A stretch of 64,000 nucleotides of DNA from Hyphomonas adhaerens MHS-3 (GTDB lineage: Bacteria > Pseudomonadota > Alphaproteobacteria > Caulobacterales > Hyphomonadaceae). Below the pieces are notes generated by a model. The model saw only the letters and a list, made by a program, of their open reading frames with translations. It searched no databases and was not told where the DNA came from. Below, piece by piece: positions 44,630 through 53,840 of this stretch (positions within the stretch are counted from its first letter, which is position 1; every line of letters starts with the position of its first letter). Position numbers and translations under genes: made by a program. The stretch is taken from NCBI RefSeq assembly GCF_000685235.1, contig NZ_ARYH01000001.1, forward strand, positions 2,294,001 to 2,358,000, given 5' to 3'.

Positions 44630-46294
44630 ATGGCCGGACCTCAATACGTTTACCACATGCAAGGCCTCACCAAGGTCTACCCCGGTGGCAAGAAGGTGTT
44701 TGAAAACATTCACCTGTCTTTCCTGCCGGATGCCAAGATCGGTGTGGTCGGCGTCAACGGTGCGGGTAAGTCCACGCTGTTGCGCATCATGGCGGGGCAG
44801 GACAAGGAATTCATCGGCGAGGCATGGTCGGCTGACGGGGTAAAAGTCGGTTACCTGCCGCAGGAGCCGAAGCTGGACGAGAGCAAGACCGTTTTCGAAA
44901 ATATCGCCGCCGCCTGTCCGGAAAAGGCGATGCTGGACGAGTTCAACGAAATTTCGGGCAAGCTCGGCGAAGACTACTCCGATGAACTGATGGAGCAGAT
45001 GACGGAGCTGCAGGAGAAGATCGACGCAGCGGACGCCTGGGACATCGACTCCAAAATCCAGATGGCCATGGAAGCACTGCGCTGCCCGGATGACGATGCG
45101 GATGTCAGCAAGCTCTCCGGCGGTGAGATCCGGCGTGTGGCGATCTGCGCCCTCTTGTTGTCCAAGCCCGACATGATCCTGATGGACGAACCGACCAACC
45201 ACCTCGATGCCGAGACGGTAGCTTGGCTCCAGAACTTCCTGATCAATTTTCCGGGCTGCGTGATCCTGGTCACCCACGACCGTTACTTCCTGGACGATAT
45301 CACAACCTGGATCCTCGAACTCGACCGGGGCCGGGGCATGCCATATCAGGGCAACTATTCTGACTGGCTGGAGCAGAAGGCCAAGCGGATGGAGCAGGAG
45401 GCACGCGAAGACCGCGGCAAGCAACGCTCGCTCGCCAAGGAACTCGAATGGGTCCGATCCAGCCCGAAGGCCCGTCAGGCCAAATCCAAGGCGCGTATTC
45501 AATCCTATGAGCAGAAGGCCGCCGAGGCTGAACGCGAAAAGGTATCGACGGCTCAGATCCGTATCCCGCCGGGGCCGCGCCTCGGGAATGTGGTGCTGGA
45601 GGCTGAAAACCTGCGCAAAGGGTTCGGCAACAATCTTCTAATCGAAGATCTCGACTTCAAGCTGCCGCCCGGTGGCATTGTCGGCGTCATTGGCCCGAAC
45701 GGGGCGGGTAAGTCGACCCTGTTCAAGATGATCCTGGGCCAGGAAGAGCCTGATGCCGGCACGCTGCGCGTCGGCGACACGGTGAAATTTGGCTATGTCG
45801 ACCAGAGTCGCAACAAACTCGACGACAATCACAATGTCTGGGAGGAGATTTCGGGCGGCACGGATGTCATCGATCTTGGCGGCGTGGAAGTGAATTCCCG
45901 CGCGTATGTCGGTGCATTCAACTTCAAGGGCTCGGATCAGCAGAAGAAGGTCGGCCTCCTCTCTGGTGGTGAGCGGAACCGCGTGCATCTGGCCAAGATG
46001 CTGAAGGAGAGTTCCAACGTTCTCCTGCTCGACGAACCGACCAACGACCTCGATGTGGAAACGCTGCAAGCACTGGAAGAAGGCCTTGATGCTTTCCCGG
46101 GCTGCGCGGTGATCATCAGCCACGACCGCTGGTTCCTTGACCGGATGGCGACCCATATTCTCGCGTTCGAAGGCGATTCCCATGTCGAATGGTTCGAGGG
46201 CGATTTCTCCTCTTACCTTGAAGACAAGAAGCGCCGCCTCGGCGAAGACGCCGTCAATCCGAAGCGCCTGAAATTCAAAAAATTCGCGCGGTAG
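44630..46294 (+). CDS. ettA: energy-dependent translational throttle protein EttA (ABC-F ATPase)
   Basis: A 554-residue ABC-F protein with two ATPase cassettes. Walker A: GVNGAGKSTLLR and GPNGAGKSTLFKM; signatures LSGGEIRRVAI and LSGGERNRVHLAKML; Walker B/Glu LMDEPTNHLD and LLDEPTNDLD. The linker between the cassettes (KRMEQEAREDRGKQRSLAKELEWVRSSPKARQAKSKARI) is the P-site tRNA-interaction motif. Length and linker are those of EttA, which binds the ribosomal E site and gates entry into elongation according to the ADP/ATP ratio. There are no membrane domains. It is not a resistance determinant on this evidence. Confidence 0.96.
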   Translation: MAGPQYVYHMQGLTKVYPGGKKVFENIHLSFLPDAKIGVVGVNGAGKSTLLRIMAGQDKEFIGEAWSADGVKVGYLPQEPKLDESKTVFENIAAACPEKAMLDEFNEISGKLGEDYSDELMEQMTELQEKIDAADAWDIDSKIQMAMEALRCPDDDADVSKLSGGEIRRVAICALLLSKPDMILMDEPTNHLDAETVAWLQNFLINFPGCVILVTHDRYFLDDITTWILELDRGRGMPYQGNYSDWLEQKAKRMEQEAREDRGKQRSLAKELEWVRSSPKARQAKSKARIQSYEQKAAEAEREKVSTAQIRIPPGPRLGNVVLEAENLRKGFGNNLLIEDLDFKLPPGGIVGVIGPNGAGKSTLFKMILGQEEPDAGTLRVGDTVKFGYVDQSRNKLDDNHNVWEEISGGTDVIDLGGVEVNSRAYVGAFNFKGSDQQKKVGLLSGGERNRVHLAKMLKESSNVLLLDEPTNDLDVETLQALEEGLDAFPGCAVIISHDRWFLDRMATHILAFEGDSHVEWFEGDFSSYLEDKKRRLGEDAVNPKRLKFKKFAR

Positions 46295-46307
46295 GAGAAT
46301 TTTTCGG

Positions 46308-46369
46308 TCCCTGGCGTCGACCGTCACGCAATTCGGTGCGAATCTTGCGTAAGGACGGGACGTCAGGGA
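46308..46369 (+). promoter_or_regulatory. 26-bp imperfect hairpin covering the glycosyltransferase ribosome-binding site
   Basis: The 82-base gap between ettA and the glycosyltransferase gene folds almost entirely on itself. 46308-46318 pairs with 46359-46369 (11 pairs, one G-U); 46321-46325 with 46354-46358 (5); 46326-46330 with 46346-46350 (5); 46331-46335 with 46339-46343 (5), loop GTG. Only GA, AAG and CT bulges interrupt. The AGGGAG at 46365-46370, eight to seven bases before ATG 46377, is locked in the bottom stem. There is no T-run, so it is not an intrinsic terminator. Confidence 0.7.
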
Positions 46370-46376
46370 GCCCGAT

Positions 46377-47441
46377 ATGACGACAAGTGCCTCGCCGAAG
46401 CTTTCGGTTGTGATCACGAACTACAATTACGCCGCCTTTGTCGCGACCGCGATCGACAGCGTTCTGTCTCAGGACGTCGAAATCGAACTCGTGGTCGTCG
46501 ACGACTGCTCCAAGGACAATTCACGGGAGATCATCCGGTCCTATGGCGACCGGATCATTCCGGTCCTGCAGGAGGTCAATCAGGGACATGGCGGCGGATT
46601 CAACGCCGGATACGCCCGTACGACAGGGGATCTGGTCATGTTCCTCGATGCCGACGACTTCCTATTGCCCGGTGCGGGGCAGACGATCATTTCAAATTAC
46701 GACCCTAAAATCGGCATGTATCTCTATCGGATGAACTATGCCGATGCTGAAGGCACGCTCGGTGGATTGTTCCCGCCGCCGCAAGTGCCGCTGGCCGATG
46801 GGGATGTTGCCGGGCAATTGCGCGAGATGGGGCACTATTCCGGCACGATCACGTCTGGACTTGTCTATACGCGCACCGCTTTGGAGCAGGTCATGCCGAT
46901 GGATGCAGAGACGTTTCGGCAGGGTGGCGATGGGTACCTGTCTGCGACGGTGCCGCTGCACGCTGTCGCAAAGGGCTTCGACCAGCCGGTCTCTGCCTAT
47001 CGTCTGCACGGATCGCAGCATTCGCAATTTGCCAAGGCCTACGCAAAGCGCGCACGCTGGCGCATTGGGCATCAACAGGCCTGCTTTGCGTGTATCCGGG
47101 AGCATGCTGCCCGGCAGGGCCTGCAAACAGCGGATGACCTGGGCGAGCGTGATCCCGGACACCTGCAGGAACGGCTCGTCTCGCTCCTGTTCGAACCCGA
47201 GCTGCATCCGGTGAAGGAAGACACCCGCCGAAGCCTGCTTAAAAAGCTGCGTGCGGCCAATCGTGAACGGTTTGGTGGCAAAGCCTTGCCGCGGAATGTC
47301 TGGTGGATCCTGATCGGTATCCTGCCGACGGGGGCGGCCCGGACTGTGCTGTCATGGAAAATAGATGTGGCGGCTCGCCCGGCCTGGATGAACAATCTCG
47401 GCCGCGCGCTCCGCAAGCGGCTTGGCATCGTAACAGGCTAG
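46377..47441 (+). CDS. family-2 glycosyltransferase
   Basis: A 354-residue GT-A enzyme. LSVVITNYNYAAFVATAIDSVLSQ begins the domain; LVVVDDCSKDNSREII and LVMFLDADDFLLPGA hold the nucleotide-sugar and DxD metal sites, and NQGHGGGFNAGYARTTGD is the usual middle motif. The C-terminal third (after about residue 220) is a helical, basic tail with a weak hydrophobic segment (WWILIGILPTGAARTVL). No transmembrane export signal. It probably adds a sugar to a lipid carrier or envelope glycan; acceptor unknown. ATG 46377 follows AGGGAG, which is sequestered in the preceding hairpin. No other glycan genes flank it. Confidence 0.9.
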   Translation: MTTSASPKLSVVITNYNYAAFVATAIDSVLSQDVEIELVVVDDCSKDNSREIIRSYGDRIIPVLQEVNQGHGGGFNAGYARTTGDLVMFLDADDFLLPGAGQTIISNYDPKIGMYLYRMNYADAEGTLGGLFPPPQVPLADGDVAGQLREMGHYSGTITSGLVYTRTALEQVMPMDAETFRQGGDGYLSATVPLHAVAKGFDQPVSAYRLHGSQHSQFAKAYAKRARWRIGHQQACFACIREHAARQGLQTADDLGERDPGHLQERLVSLLFEPELHPVKEDTRRSLLKKLRAANRERFGGKALPRNVWWILIGILPTGAARTVLSWKIDVAARPAWMNNLGRALRKRLGIVTG

Positions 47442-47514
47442 AACCACACGAAGCCCCTTGTCCTCTGCCACCCGTGGGCTAGGCTTCCCTTTTGAACGTG
47501 AAGGGGTCGTGGGC

Positions 47515-49122
47515 ATGAGAATTCTGGTGACAGCTTCGCTGATGGCTCTGTTCCTGGCCGGATGCGGGAACCCTTCTGAACCTGCCGAACAGGACGCGGT
47601 CACGGTGATACCGTCCTATGAGGCCGCCGGCGTTGTAGCGAAGACCTTGCCGGAACTCGTGGAAGATCTGGGTGCGGGGGGCGTCACTTCAGAGGCGCTG
47701 ACTCAGGCGTACCTGGACCGGATCGCATTGCTCGACCGGGATGGGCCACGGCTGCAGAGCATCATATCCTTGAATCCGAATGCCCTGCCACTTGCAAGGG
47801 CCAGCGATCAACGTCGCGCGAATGGCGATGCGCTCGGGCCGCTGGATGGTGTGCCCGTCCTTTTGAAAGACAATATCGAAAGTCTCGATCCGATGCCGAC
47901 AACCGCCGGTTCTCTGGCGCTGAAGGATAATATCACCGGACGTGACAGCCCATTGGTTGCAGGCCTGAGGGCGCAAGGCGCGATCATTCTCGGAAAAGCG
48001 AACCTTAGCCAATGGGCCAATTTTCGCGATAGCGATTCCTTGAGCGGCTGGTCATCTGTTGGCGGACAAGTTCACAATCCGCATATGCTGGATCGCAATC
48101 CTTGTGGTTCCAGTTCCGGCTCTGGTGTAGCGGTCGCTGCATCCCTGGCAGCCGGCGCTGTGGGAACTGAAACCAACGGTTCGATTATCTGCCCGTCCAA
48201 TGTCAACGGAATTGTCGGGTTCAAGCCGACCGTCGGTCTGGTTTCGCAGGAGGGTATCGTGCCGATCTCTCCTTCGCAGGATACAGCTGGCCCGATGACG
48301 CGCACCGTACGGGGAGTCGCGTTGATGCTGAACGCCATGGACCCTGGCGACGAGGACTATACGCTTGGACTTTCACCAGATGCGCTCAATGGGATGCGGA
48401 TCGGCGTGATGCGGTTCGCCGAGGGATCCAACAAGGATATCAAGGAACACTTTGCCGCTGCGTTGGCGGTGATGGAGGCGCAAGGTGCGACGCTTGTTGA
48501 TATCGACGCATTTGAGCCTGCGGCCGAAAACTACCAGGCGAGTACGCTCCCTCTGCTGGAATACGAGTTTAAAGACAGCCTGAACGCCTATCTTGCAACG
48601 ACACCGGAGACGGTGACTACCAGAACGCTTAGGGAGCTGATTGCCTTCAACGAAGCGCATGCCGATCAGGAAATGCCCCTTTTCGGGCAGAGCATTTTTG
48701 AAGAGTCAGAGGCGCGAGGCCCGCTGACCGATCCGCAATATACGGGCGCGAAGGCGGCGGTGCGGTTTTCCACCCGGGAGCAGGGGATTGATCGACTGCT
48801 GGCCGAATATGACGTGAATCTGCTTGTTGCCCCTTCAGGTCCCGTCGCGCCGCGAATTGATCCGGTCAATGGCGATGTCTGGCCGGAATGGGCGGGTGCA
48901 GGCTGGATGGCGGCGCAAGCCGGATATCCGCACATGACGGTCCCGATGGGCGATGTACACGGCATACCGGTCGGCGTTTCGTTCATCGGATCGGCAGGTG
49001 ACGACGCGGCGATCATTGCGTACGGCTATGCTTATGAGCAGGCGAGCCAGCTCCGGCCTGATCCACATTATCTGGCCAGCGCAGAAGAGCGGCCGGAAAT
49101 CTCTACAGCGATGACGAAGTGA
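47515..49122 (+). CDS. amidase-signature lipoprotein
   Basis: A 535-residue amidase-signature enzyme with a lipoprotein signal (LVTASLMALFLAGC), so it works in the periplasm. The Ser-cisSer-Lys triad is visible: Lys in GVPVLLKDNIE, the Gly/Ser loop NPCGSSSGSGVAVAA and the nucleophile in GTETNGSIICPSN. KPTVGLVSQEGIVPISPSQDTAGPMTRTV is the canonical continuation. ATG 47515 begins the signal peptide; the frame is open to 47458. Secreted amidases of this type hydrolyse amides or peptides; the substrate is unknown. It is followed, tail to tail, by the L,D-transpeptidase gene six bases away. Confidence 0.92.
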   Translation: MRILVTASLMALFLAGCGNPSEPAEQDAVTVIPSYEAAGVVAKTLPELVEDLGAGGVTSEALTQAYLDRIALLDRDGPRLQSIISLNPNALPLARASDQRRANGDALGPLDGVPVLLKDNIESLDPMPTTAGSLALKDNITGRDSPLVAGLRAQGAIILGKANLSQWANFRDSDSLSGWSSVGGQVHNPHMLDRNPCGSSSGSGVAVAASLAAGAVGTETNGSIICPSNVNGIVGFKPTVGLVSQEGIVPISPSQDTAGPMTRTVRGVALMLNAMDPGDEDYTLGLSPDALNGMRIGVMRFAEGSNKDIKEHFAAALAVMEAQGATLVDIDAFEPAAENYQASTLPLLEYEFKDSLNAYLATTPETVTTRTLRELIAFNEAHADQEMPLFGQSIFEESEARGPLTDPQYTGAKAAVRFSTREQGIDRLLAEYDVNLLVAPSGPVAPRIDPVNGDVWPEWAGAGWMAAQAGYPHMTVPMGDVHGIPVGVSFIGSAGDDAAIIAYGYAYEQASQLRPDPHYLASAEERPEISTAMTK

Positions 49123-49128
49123 CCGGCT

Positions 49129-50451
49129 TTAATGAGCAGGCGTCGACTTCAGGGCTGACAGCACTGCGGCATCCCGTTCATAGATATCCTTCAGGTAGGT
49201 GACGTCACCGCAGGAGTTGGTGACGGTCGTCAGGTACACGACGTAAACCGGGACAGCCCTGGTCAAGTCCACGCGCGTTTCCTTGCCTGAGTTGACCACC
49301 GCATCAATTGTCTGCCGGTCCCAGTCCGGCGTATCCTTCAGGATCCATGCGGCGAGATCCAGCGGGTTCTGTACGCGAACGCAGCCGGACGAAAACATTC
49401 GTTGCTCTGAGGCGAACAGGCTCTTGTCGCTCGTGTCGTGCAGGTAAACATTGTGCGGATTTGGGAACATGATCTTGACCTGCCCAAGCGCATTATGCGG
49501 CCCCGGCGCCTGACGCAGTCGATAGGGGAAAGTCTCTGGCGAGACGGCTTTCCAGTCTATGGTCGCTGGATCAACTTTATGGCCTTGCCGGTCCAGAACC
49601 TGATAGCCTGACCTGTCAATGATCTCCGGATTTTTCTGGAATTGAGGCAGCTTGTCGTTACGGGCAATGCTGTCCGGAATCTCCCACCACGGATTAAAGA
49701 TGATGTATTGAATCTTGTCGGAGAAGATTGGTGTTTGACGCTGGGCCTTTCCGAAAATGGCTTCGTAGCGGTTCGTCGGCGTTTCCTGTTCGAAAGTGGT
49801 CACGTCAAAGCTGGCGATGTTGGCGAGCACGGATCTGTCGCCAAGATCATGAGGCAGCCATCTCCAGCGTTCCAGGTTCACCCGTATCTGGTCCATTTGT
49901 GCAGCGTATTTCGATCTCTTTGCGGGATCTCGTTCTGCGTCCATGGCGGTCAGCTGGCGTGCCAGCTCGCGCCGCAAGGCCAGATAAGAAGGGTGTTGAG
50001 GGGCGAGTGTGCTGAGGGTGGATGCGAGTGCATCAGCGCCTTTTTGCTTGATGGCGCCATACAAGTTCACTTCGGCGATGTCGGGCGTGGTGCGAGGCTG
50101 CAACGTATCCTGGTTCAGGTATCCGCGAGCCAGGTGAGTTGCCGCCAACTGCCAGGCGTCAGCCAGGGCAGCTTGTTGGGCACTTCCAGAGAGGGCGTTG
50201 ATCTCTTCGAGGCCATACGCCTCTACGGGCAGGCCGTGTTCTGACATTCTCCGGATCGCTGCAATCAGAGTGGATGCTTCAGTGGCTTGAGCAATCTCTT
50301 GTGAATCTGGTTCAGAAACCTTGTCTGGTTCGCTGTGAGCCTCTTCTGATGCTGGTTGAGGAGAGGGAGGCGGCAGCTGCGCGCAGCTTGAAATACAAAT
50401 GGTCAGTGTCGCCAGGAGTCCGGCGGTCAGGCCGATCGGCCGAATTCGCAT
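49129..50451 (-). CDS. L,D-transpeptidase, YcbB/LdtD family, lipoprotein
   Basis: A 440-residue envelope enzyme. The signal LLATLTICISSC ends in a lipobox. The catalytic YkuD domain holds YLHDTSDKSLF and the active-site Cys in RMFSSGCVRVQNP. The upstream part (MDQIRVNLERWRWLPHDLGDRSVLANIASFDVTTFE) is the region that precedes YkuD in YcbB proteins. E. coli LdtD is about 615 residues; this one lacks a clear peptidoglycan-binding domain and is shorter. It forms 3-3 cross-links or attaches proteins to peptidoglycan. ATG 50451 is used; the frame is open to 50667 through the TerB gene shadow. Last of a four-gene minus-strand run. Confidence 0.92.
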   Translation of the reverse strand: MRIRPIGLTAGLLATLTICISSCAQLPPPSPQPASEEAHSEPDKVSEPDSQEIAQATEASTLIAAIRRMSEHGLPVEAYGLEEINALSGSAQQAALADAWQLAATHLARGYLNQDTLQPRTTPDIAEVNLYGAIKQKGADALASTLSTLAPQHPSYLALRRELARQLTAMDAERDPAKRSKYAAQMDQIRVNLERWRWLPHDLGDRSVLANIASFDVTTFEQETPTNRYEAIFGKAQRQTPIFSDKIQYIIFNPWWEIPDSIARNDKLPQFQKNPEIIDRSGYQVLDRQGHKVDPATIDWKAVSPETFPYRLRQAPGPHNALGQVKIMFPNPHNVYLHDTSDKSLFASEQRMFSSGCVRVQNPLDLAAWILKDTPDWDRQTIDAVVNSGKETRVDLTRAVPVYVVYLTTVTNSCGDVTYLKDIYERDAAVLSALKSTPAH

Positions 50452-50480
50452 GTCTTTGCTCCGCGGAATTGCAAGCTGTG

Positions 50481-50984
50481 TCAGAAGCGGTTTTTCAGCG
50501 AAATCACCTTGGTGATCAGCTTGGCTTCCTCTTCGGTGATGGTGAGAAGGCCGATCAGCTTTTCGAGGAATTCTGCTTCGGATGGCACGAGCACACCGTC
50601 GGCGAGAGCGATGTCCAGACAATGGGCGAAAACGGCCAGGTGCATGTCCTTGGGCAGTGCCTCGCAAGCCTCTGCCAGCCAGTCAGGCCGGTCGGCCCGT
50701 CGCTTCAGAACGATGCGGTTTACTTGCGCTAGTTCGTTCTGGTCGAGGTTCTTCAGGGTCCGCGAGCGGTGCGAAAGCGCACGAATTTCCTCTTGCTCCT
50801 GCTCGGCGATCCGGCCATCCGCGAATGCGGCCGAGAGGATGAGGCAAAGGAAGGCTTCCGGGATGCTCCAGTCATTGGGATGGTCCGGGAACTCAGTGAC
50901 CAGTTCCTGCATGCTGAAGCCCGACTTCTTGTCGGCAGTGATCGGACCAAACAGGGCCTGAGAGGTGTCTTGTGGATCGCCCAT
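50481..50984 (-). CDS. TerB-like (tellurite-resistance domain) protein
   Basis: A 167-residue acidic all-helical protein. IPEAFLCLILSAAFADGRIAEQEQEEIRAL and FAHCLDIALADGVLVPSEAEFLEKLIGLLTI are the two DG.....E repeats of the TerB/DjlA N-terminal fold, which bind metal or act as protein interaction modules. No signal peptide, so cytoplasmic. It lies 29 bases upstream of the L,D-transpeptidase gene and 45 bases after the coiled-coil gene. A role in sensing envelope stress with them is only a guess. 'Tellurite resistance' should not be inferred. Confidence 0.85.
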   Translation of the reverse strand: MGDPQDTSQALFGPITADKKSGFSMQELVTEFPDHPNDWSIPEAFLCLILSAAFADGRIAEQEQEEIRALSHRSRTLKNLDQNELAQVNRIVLKRRADRPDWLAEACEALPKDMHLAVFAHCLDIALADGVLVPSEAEFLEKLIGLLTITEEEAKLITKVISLKNRF

Positions 50985-51029
50985 TGGCGTATACTCCTGC
51001 TTCGATAACTACTGGGACAAACGGTCAGG

Positions 51030-51602
51030 TCAGTCCGGCCGCACCGGCGCCGGAACTGGCGGCCAGGCTTCAATATCCGATTTCAGCTTTGCAAGCTCAT
51101 CCCGCCGTTCCGCCAGGGCGGTGATAACGTCGTCGAGCCATTCGACATTGTCCGGCAGCTCTTTCAAGCGGCGAGGCGCGTTTGACCGGCTGGGCTGTGC
51201 CAGAAGGTCGGCAATATCCTGTTCGAGCGCCTTGGACTGTTGCTGCAACTGAACGATGCTCTGGAAGCCGGCATAGCTGGCGATGGTTTGCTGCTGCTGC
51301 GCAATCACCTGGTCGCGGTTCGAGACCTGGGTTTCCAGTTTTTCCATCTTGGCAGTTTGCGCTGCCAGCTTCTGGTCGGCTTCAGCGAGTTGCGTGCTCG
51401 TACTGGAAAACACCATGAACAACGCAACCACCGCGGCAGCCAGAACACCGGCAAGGAAGATGACCATGATGAGAAGCCGGGCCTGTCCGCGTTTTGCTTC
51501 CTTCACCTGGCTCGACAAGGCCATCATGTCGTCATGGGTCGGCACGGACTGGAACACTTGCATGTCCGAATTGTCGGGGGATTGGACTGTTGGCACCGTC
51601 AT
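51030..51602 (-). CDS. coiled-coil membrane protein, unknown
   Basis: A 190-residue bitopic protein. A cytoplasmic N-terminus (about 40 residues) precedes one membrane helix (LLIMVIFLAGVLAAAVVALFMVF). A periplasmic coiled coil (STQLAEADQKLAAQTAKMEKLETQVSNRDQVIAQQQQTI region) is followed by a helical stretch and a proline-rich C-terminus (WPPVPAPVRPD). I do not recognise a family. The topology resembles small envelope scaffold proteins. It lies 34 bases downstream of the TPR lipoprotein gene and upstream of the TerB gene in the same operon. Confidence 0.75.
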   Translation of the reverse strand: MTVPTVQSPDNSDMQVFQSVPTHDDMMALSSQVKEAKRGQARLLIMVIFLAGVLAAAVVALFMVFSSTSTQLAEADQKLAAQTAKMEKLETQVSNRDQVIAQQQQTIASYAGFQSIVQLQQQSKALEQDIADLLAQPSRSNAPRRLKELPDNVEWLDDVITALAERRDELAKLKSDIEAWPPVPAPVRPD

Positions 51603-51636
51603 ACCCGGTTTTCCTCATTCTCAATGTTCATGCCAT

Positions 51637-53676
51637 TCAGGAGCATTTCAGGACTCCATAGTGACCATAGAAGGCTTTCAGATCATTCCAGACCGGATCC
51701 TGCGGGCCAAGCGTGATCTCGCGATTGCAGCGCTGAACGACCGTAAGGCCCTGTTGTAGTCTGGCCGCGATGTCGACATCCGCCTGCAGATCGTCAAACC
51801 GCACCATGCGTTCGCGATCCGGAGCATCTGCCAGAGCTTCCTGCCCATTCGTGAAAGCGGTTTCAGCGGCTCGCAGGACACTGCGCCACTGGGTCTGGGA
51901 AGCCAGGTTGTAAGCACTGACATCCATCGATTGGGCTTGTTTCAGGAAGAACATGCCACGCAGGAGACTGGCTTCGGGCGTCCCCGCGTCAGGGCAACGG
52001 GCAAGGCCACTGCCGTTCTTTGCGTCCTTGCCGCCCCGAAGAATGGTCGCCAGGCAGGCTTGCCGGTTGTAGGCCCATGTGCGTGCGTTCAGAGATACGG
52101 CGCGTTCCGCATGGTCGAGCGCGCTCTTCTGCCAGCCGTTGGGCTGAGTGATCGTCTCGGCGACGCTCATCATGTAATTGGCTTCTGCCGCCCGCATGCC
52201 ATTCAGTCCGCTATCAGCGGCGCTGAGCGCGGAGAGCGCAGCCGGGAAGTTGCCATTTTCAAACTCTTTCCGCCCGATCTCATACCGCACGTCAGCGGAG
52301 ACGTTCCCTTCAGCATTGGCCTGATTGAGGGTTTGCAGTGCCAGATCTGGCTGTCCGCACGCGTCGTAGGCTTCTGACAGAGAGAGGATCGTGGAAATTT
52401 TTTCGGCCCCGGCGAGTCCAGAGATGGCGGCCTTGTATGCCGGGATGGCAAGTGTGCATTGCCCGGTATCGCCATACGCATCCCCGAGCAGGGCGTAGCG
52501 CGCGGGCGTTGGCGCCAGATTGATGGCGTCCTGCAAAGCGCTCGCGGCGCCTTCGGAAAGGGTCTGACGCTCTGCGGAGCCTGGTGTGCCTGAGATATGT
52601 GCCAGCTGCATCATCGATGTGCCGAGCGCTTCAAGGTCTTCCGCACGTTCGGCAGCTGTTCCGGATACAGACAGTATCGACGCCTTCTCGTATGCATCTA
52701 CCGCGCTCTCGAGATAGGTACGCGCCCCGGATGGATCCCGTTTTGCAAGTGCCTGGTAGACCGATCCCATGCCGCGGTAGGATGGCAATTTGAACCGGTC
52801 AGTCCCGAGCGTGCTGCGATAGTCTGTAATCGCGCCAAGTGCCGCCTCTATGGATGGTGGTGGATCCGCTTGTAACAGACCTTCCCGGACGCGTTCAGCC
52901 CGCTCGAACGAGACCTCGGCGAGCCGGTCAGATGCAGATGCGGCATAGGCCGGGCATTCGCGGACGAGGCGTCTCAGGTCTTCAACGTAGAGATACTCCC
53001 GCTCGCGGCCGAGATCACTGTTCACGCGCCACCGCGTATCCAGGACTTCACAGCCGAGTCGGGCAGCTTCGGGGGCCTCCGAAACGGGAGGGATGTCGAC
53101 AGTCAGCGACGAGAGCAGGGCCGCGGCATCGGACAGGCAATTGGTGCGCGTTCCGCAGCTCGCATTGGCGGTGCCGCTGTTCGCAACGCCGCGAAGCGCG
53201 CGGCTGCGTTCAAGCGTCCGGCGAACAATGAACCGTCTGTTTGTTGCGATCTGCGCCGCGCTGCCTGTCAAGCTGACCTGATTGTCCTGCTGTGAGGCCA
53301 GCGACTGGTCGAGCAGGCTGAGGGCGATCTGATTGCAGGCGCCGGCTCCGCGGCATAGCGCATTGGTTGTCCCGGTTTGGGCGAGGGCGTTATAGGCGCT
53401 GGCCGCATTGAAATAGGCGTTGGCCCGCTCTATCCCGCTACGGGCAGGATCTCCAGCCGCAGAGTTGCCTGAGCAGGACTGCGCCATCTTTTCTGCGTCA
53501 GAAACAGGCACGGCGATGGAGCGATCAAAACAGTCGCTCAACTCCGCCCATGGCTTGGCGGCGTCCGGCAGGGGTGTGTCCGGGGCGGCAGATGCGCAAC
53601 TGACAACAGACAGAATGCCCAATGCGCCGAGCGACGCAGCCCAGATATTTTTGATCAGGGTTATTTGTGCCGTCAT
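51637..53676 (-). CDS. TPR-repeat lipoprotein
   Basis: A 679-residue exported protein. The signal IWAASLGALGILSVVSCA ends in a lipobox-like VVSC. The mature part is helical with several tetratricopeptide repeats in the C-terminal half (for example YALLGDAYGDTGQCTLAIPAYKAAI, LSLSEAYDACGQPDLALQTLNQANAEG, YEIGRKEFENGNFPAALSALSAADSG). Unusually many Cys pairs (about twelve) suggest disulfides in the periplasm. ATG 53676 is chosen (GGTGAG site); the TTG at 53691 is an alternative. First gene of the run ending in the L,D-transpeptidase, so a peptidoglycan- or envelope-related scaffold is plausible. Family not recognised. Confidence 0.82.
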   Translation of the reverse strand: MTAQITLIKNIWAASLGALGILSVVSCASAAPDTPLPDAAKPWAELSDCFDRSIAVPVSDAEKMAQSCSGNSAAGDPARSGIERANAYFNAASAYNALAQTGTTNALCRGAGACNQIALSLLDQSLASQQDNQVSLTGSAAQIATNRRFIVRRTLERSRALRGVANSGTANASCGTRTNCLSDAAALLSSLTVDIPPVSEAPEAARLGCEVLDTRWRVNSDLGREREYLYVEDLRRLVRECPAYAASASDRLAEVSFERAERVREGLLQADPPPSIEAALGAITDYRSTLGTDRFKLPSYRGMGSVYQALAKRDPSGARTYLESAVDAYEKASILSVSGTAAERAEDLEALGTSMMQLAHISGTPGSAERQTLSEGAASALQDAINLAPTPARYALLGDAYGDTGQCTLAIPAYKAAISGLAGAEKISTILSLSEAYDACGQPDLALQTLNQANAEGNVSADVRYEIGRKEFENGNFPAALSALSAADSGLNGMRAAEANYMMSVAETITQPNGWQKSALDHAERAVSLNARTWAYNRQACLATILRGGKDAKNGSGLARCPDAGTPEASLLRGMFFLKQAQSMDVSAYNLASQTQWRSVLRAAETAFTNGQEALADAPDRERMVRFDDLQADVDIAARLQQGLTVVQRCNREITLGPQDPVWNDLKAFYGHYGVLKCS

Positions 53677-53840
53677 TGCCTCACCCACCAAGTCTCAGCC
53701 GTCTTTTGTCTTTTGCGGCAGCATGATTGAACGCCGCGCCATTCGACAGATTGGATTAACCATAACACCTCAGATGCCGCCGGTCATGTGGCGTTCAATA
53801 CCGAAGGCCGGCCGCAGGAGTCATTGTACAGGAGTCGGCC

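Noticed and set aside
44300..45502. 400-codon antisense frame over ettA and the Sel1 gene
   Set aside because: Shadow of ettA; no start signal or family motif.
44630..46294. ABC-F antibiotic-resistance protein
   Set aside because: Length, linker and both signature regions fit EttA, a housekeeping translation factor.
46308..46369. Reading the long bulged hairpin as an integron attC site
   Set aside because: The conserved RYYYAAC / GTTRRRY core ends are missing, and no integrase or cassette array is present.
50481..50984. Tellurite-resistance determinant
   Set aside because: Only the TerB fold is present; no terC/terD/terZ genes nearby, and isolated TerB-like proteins have other roles.
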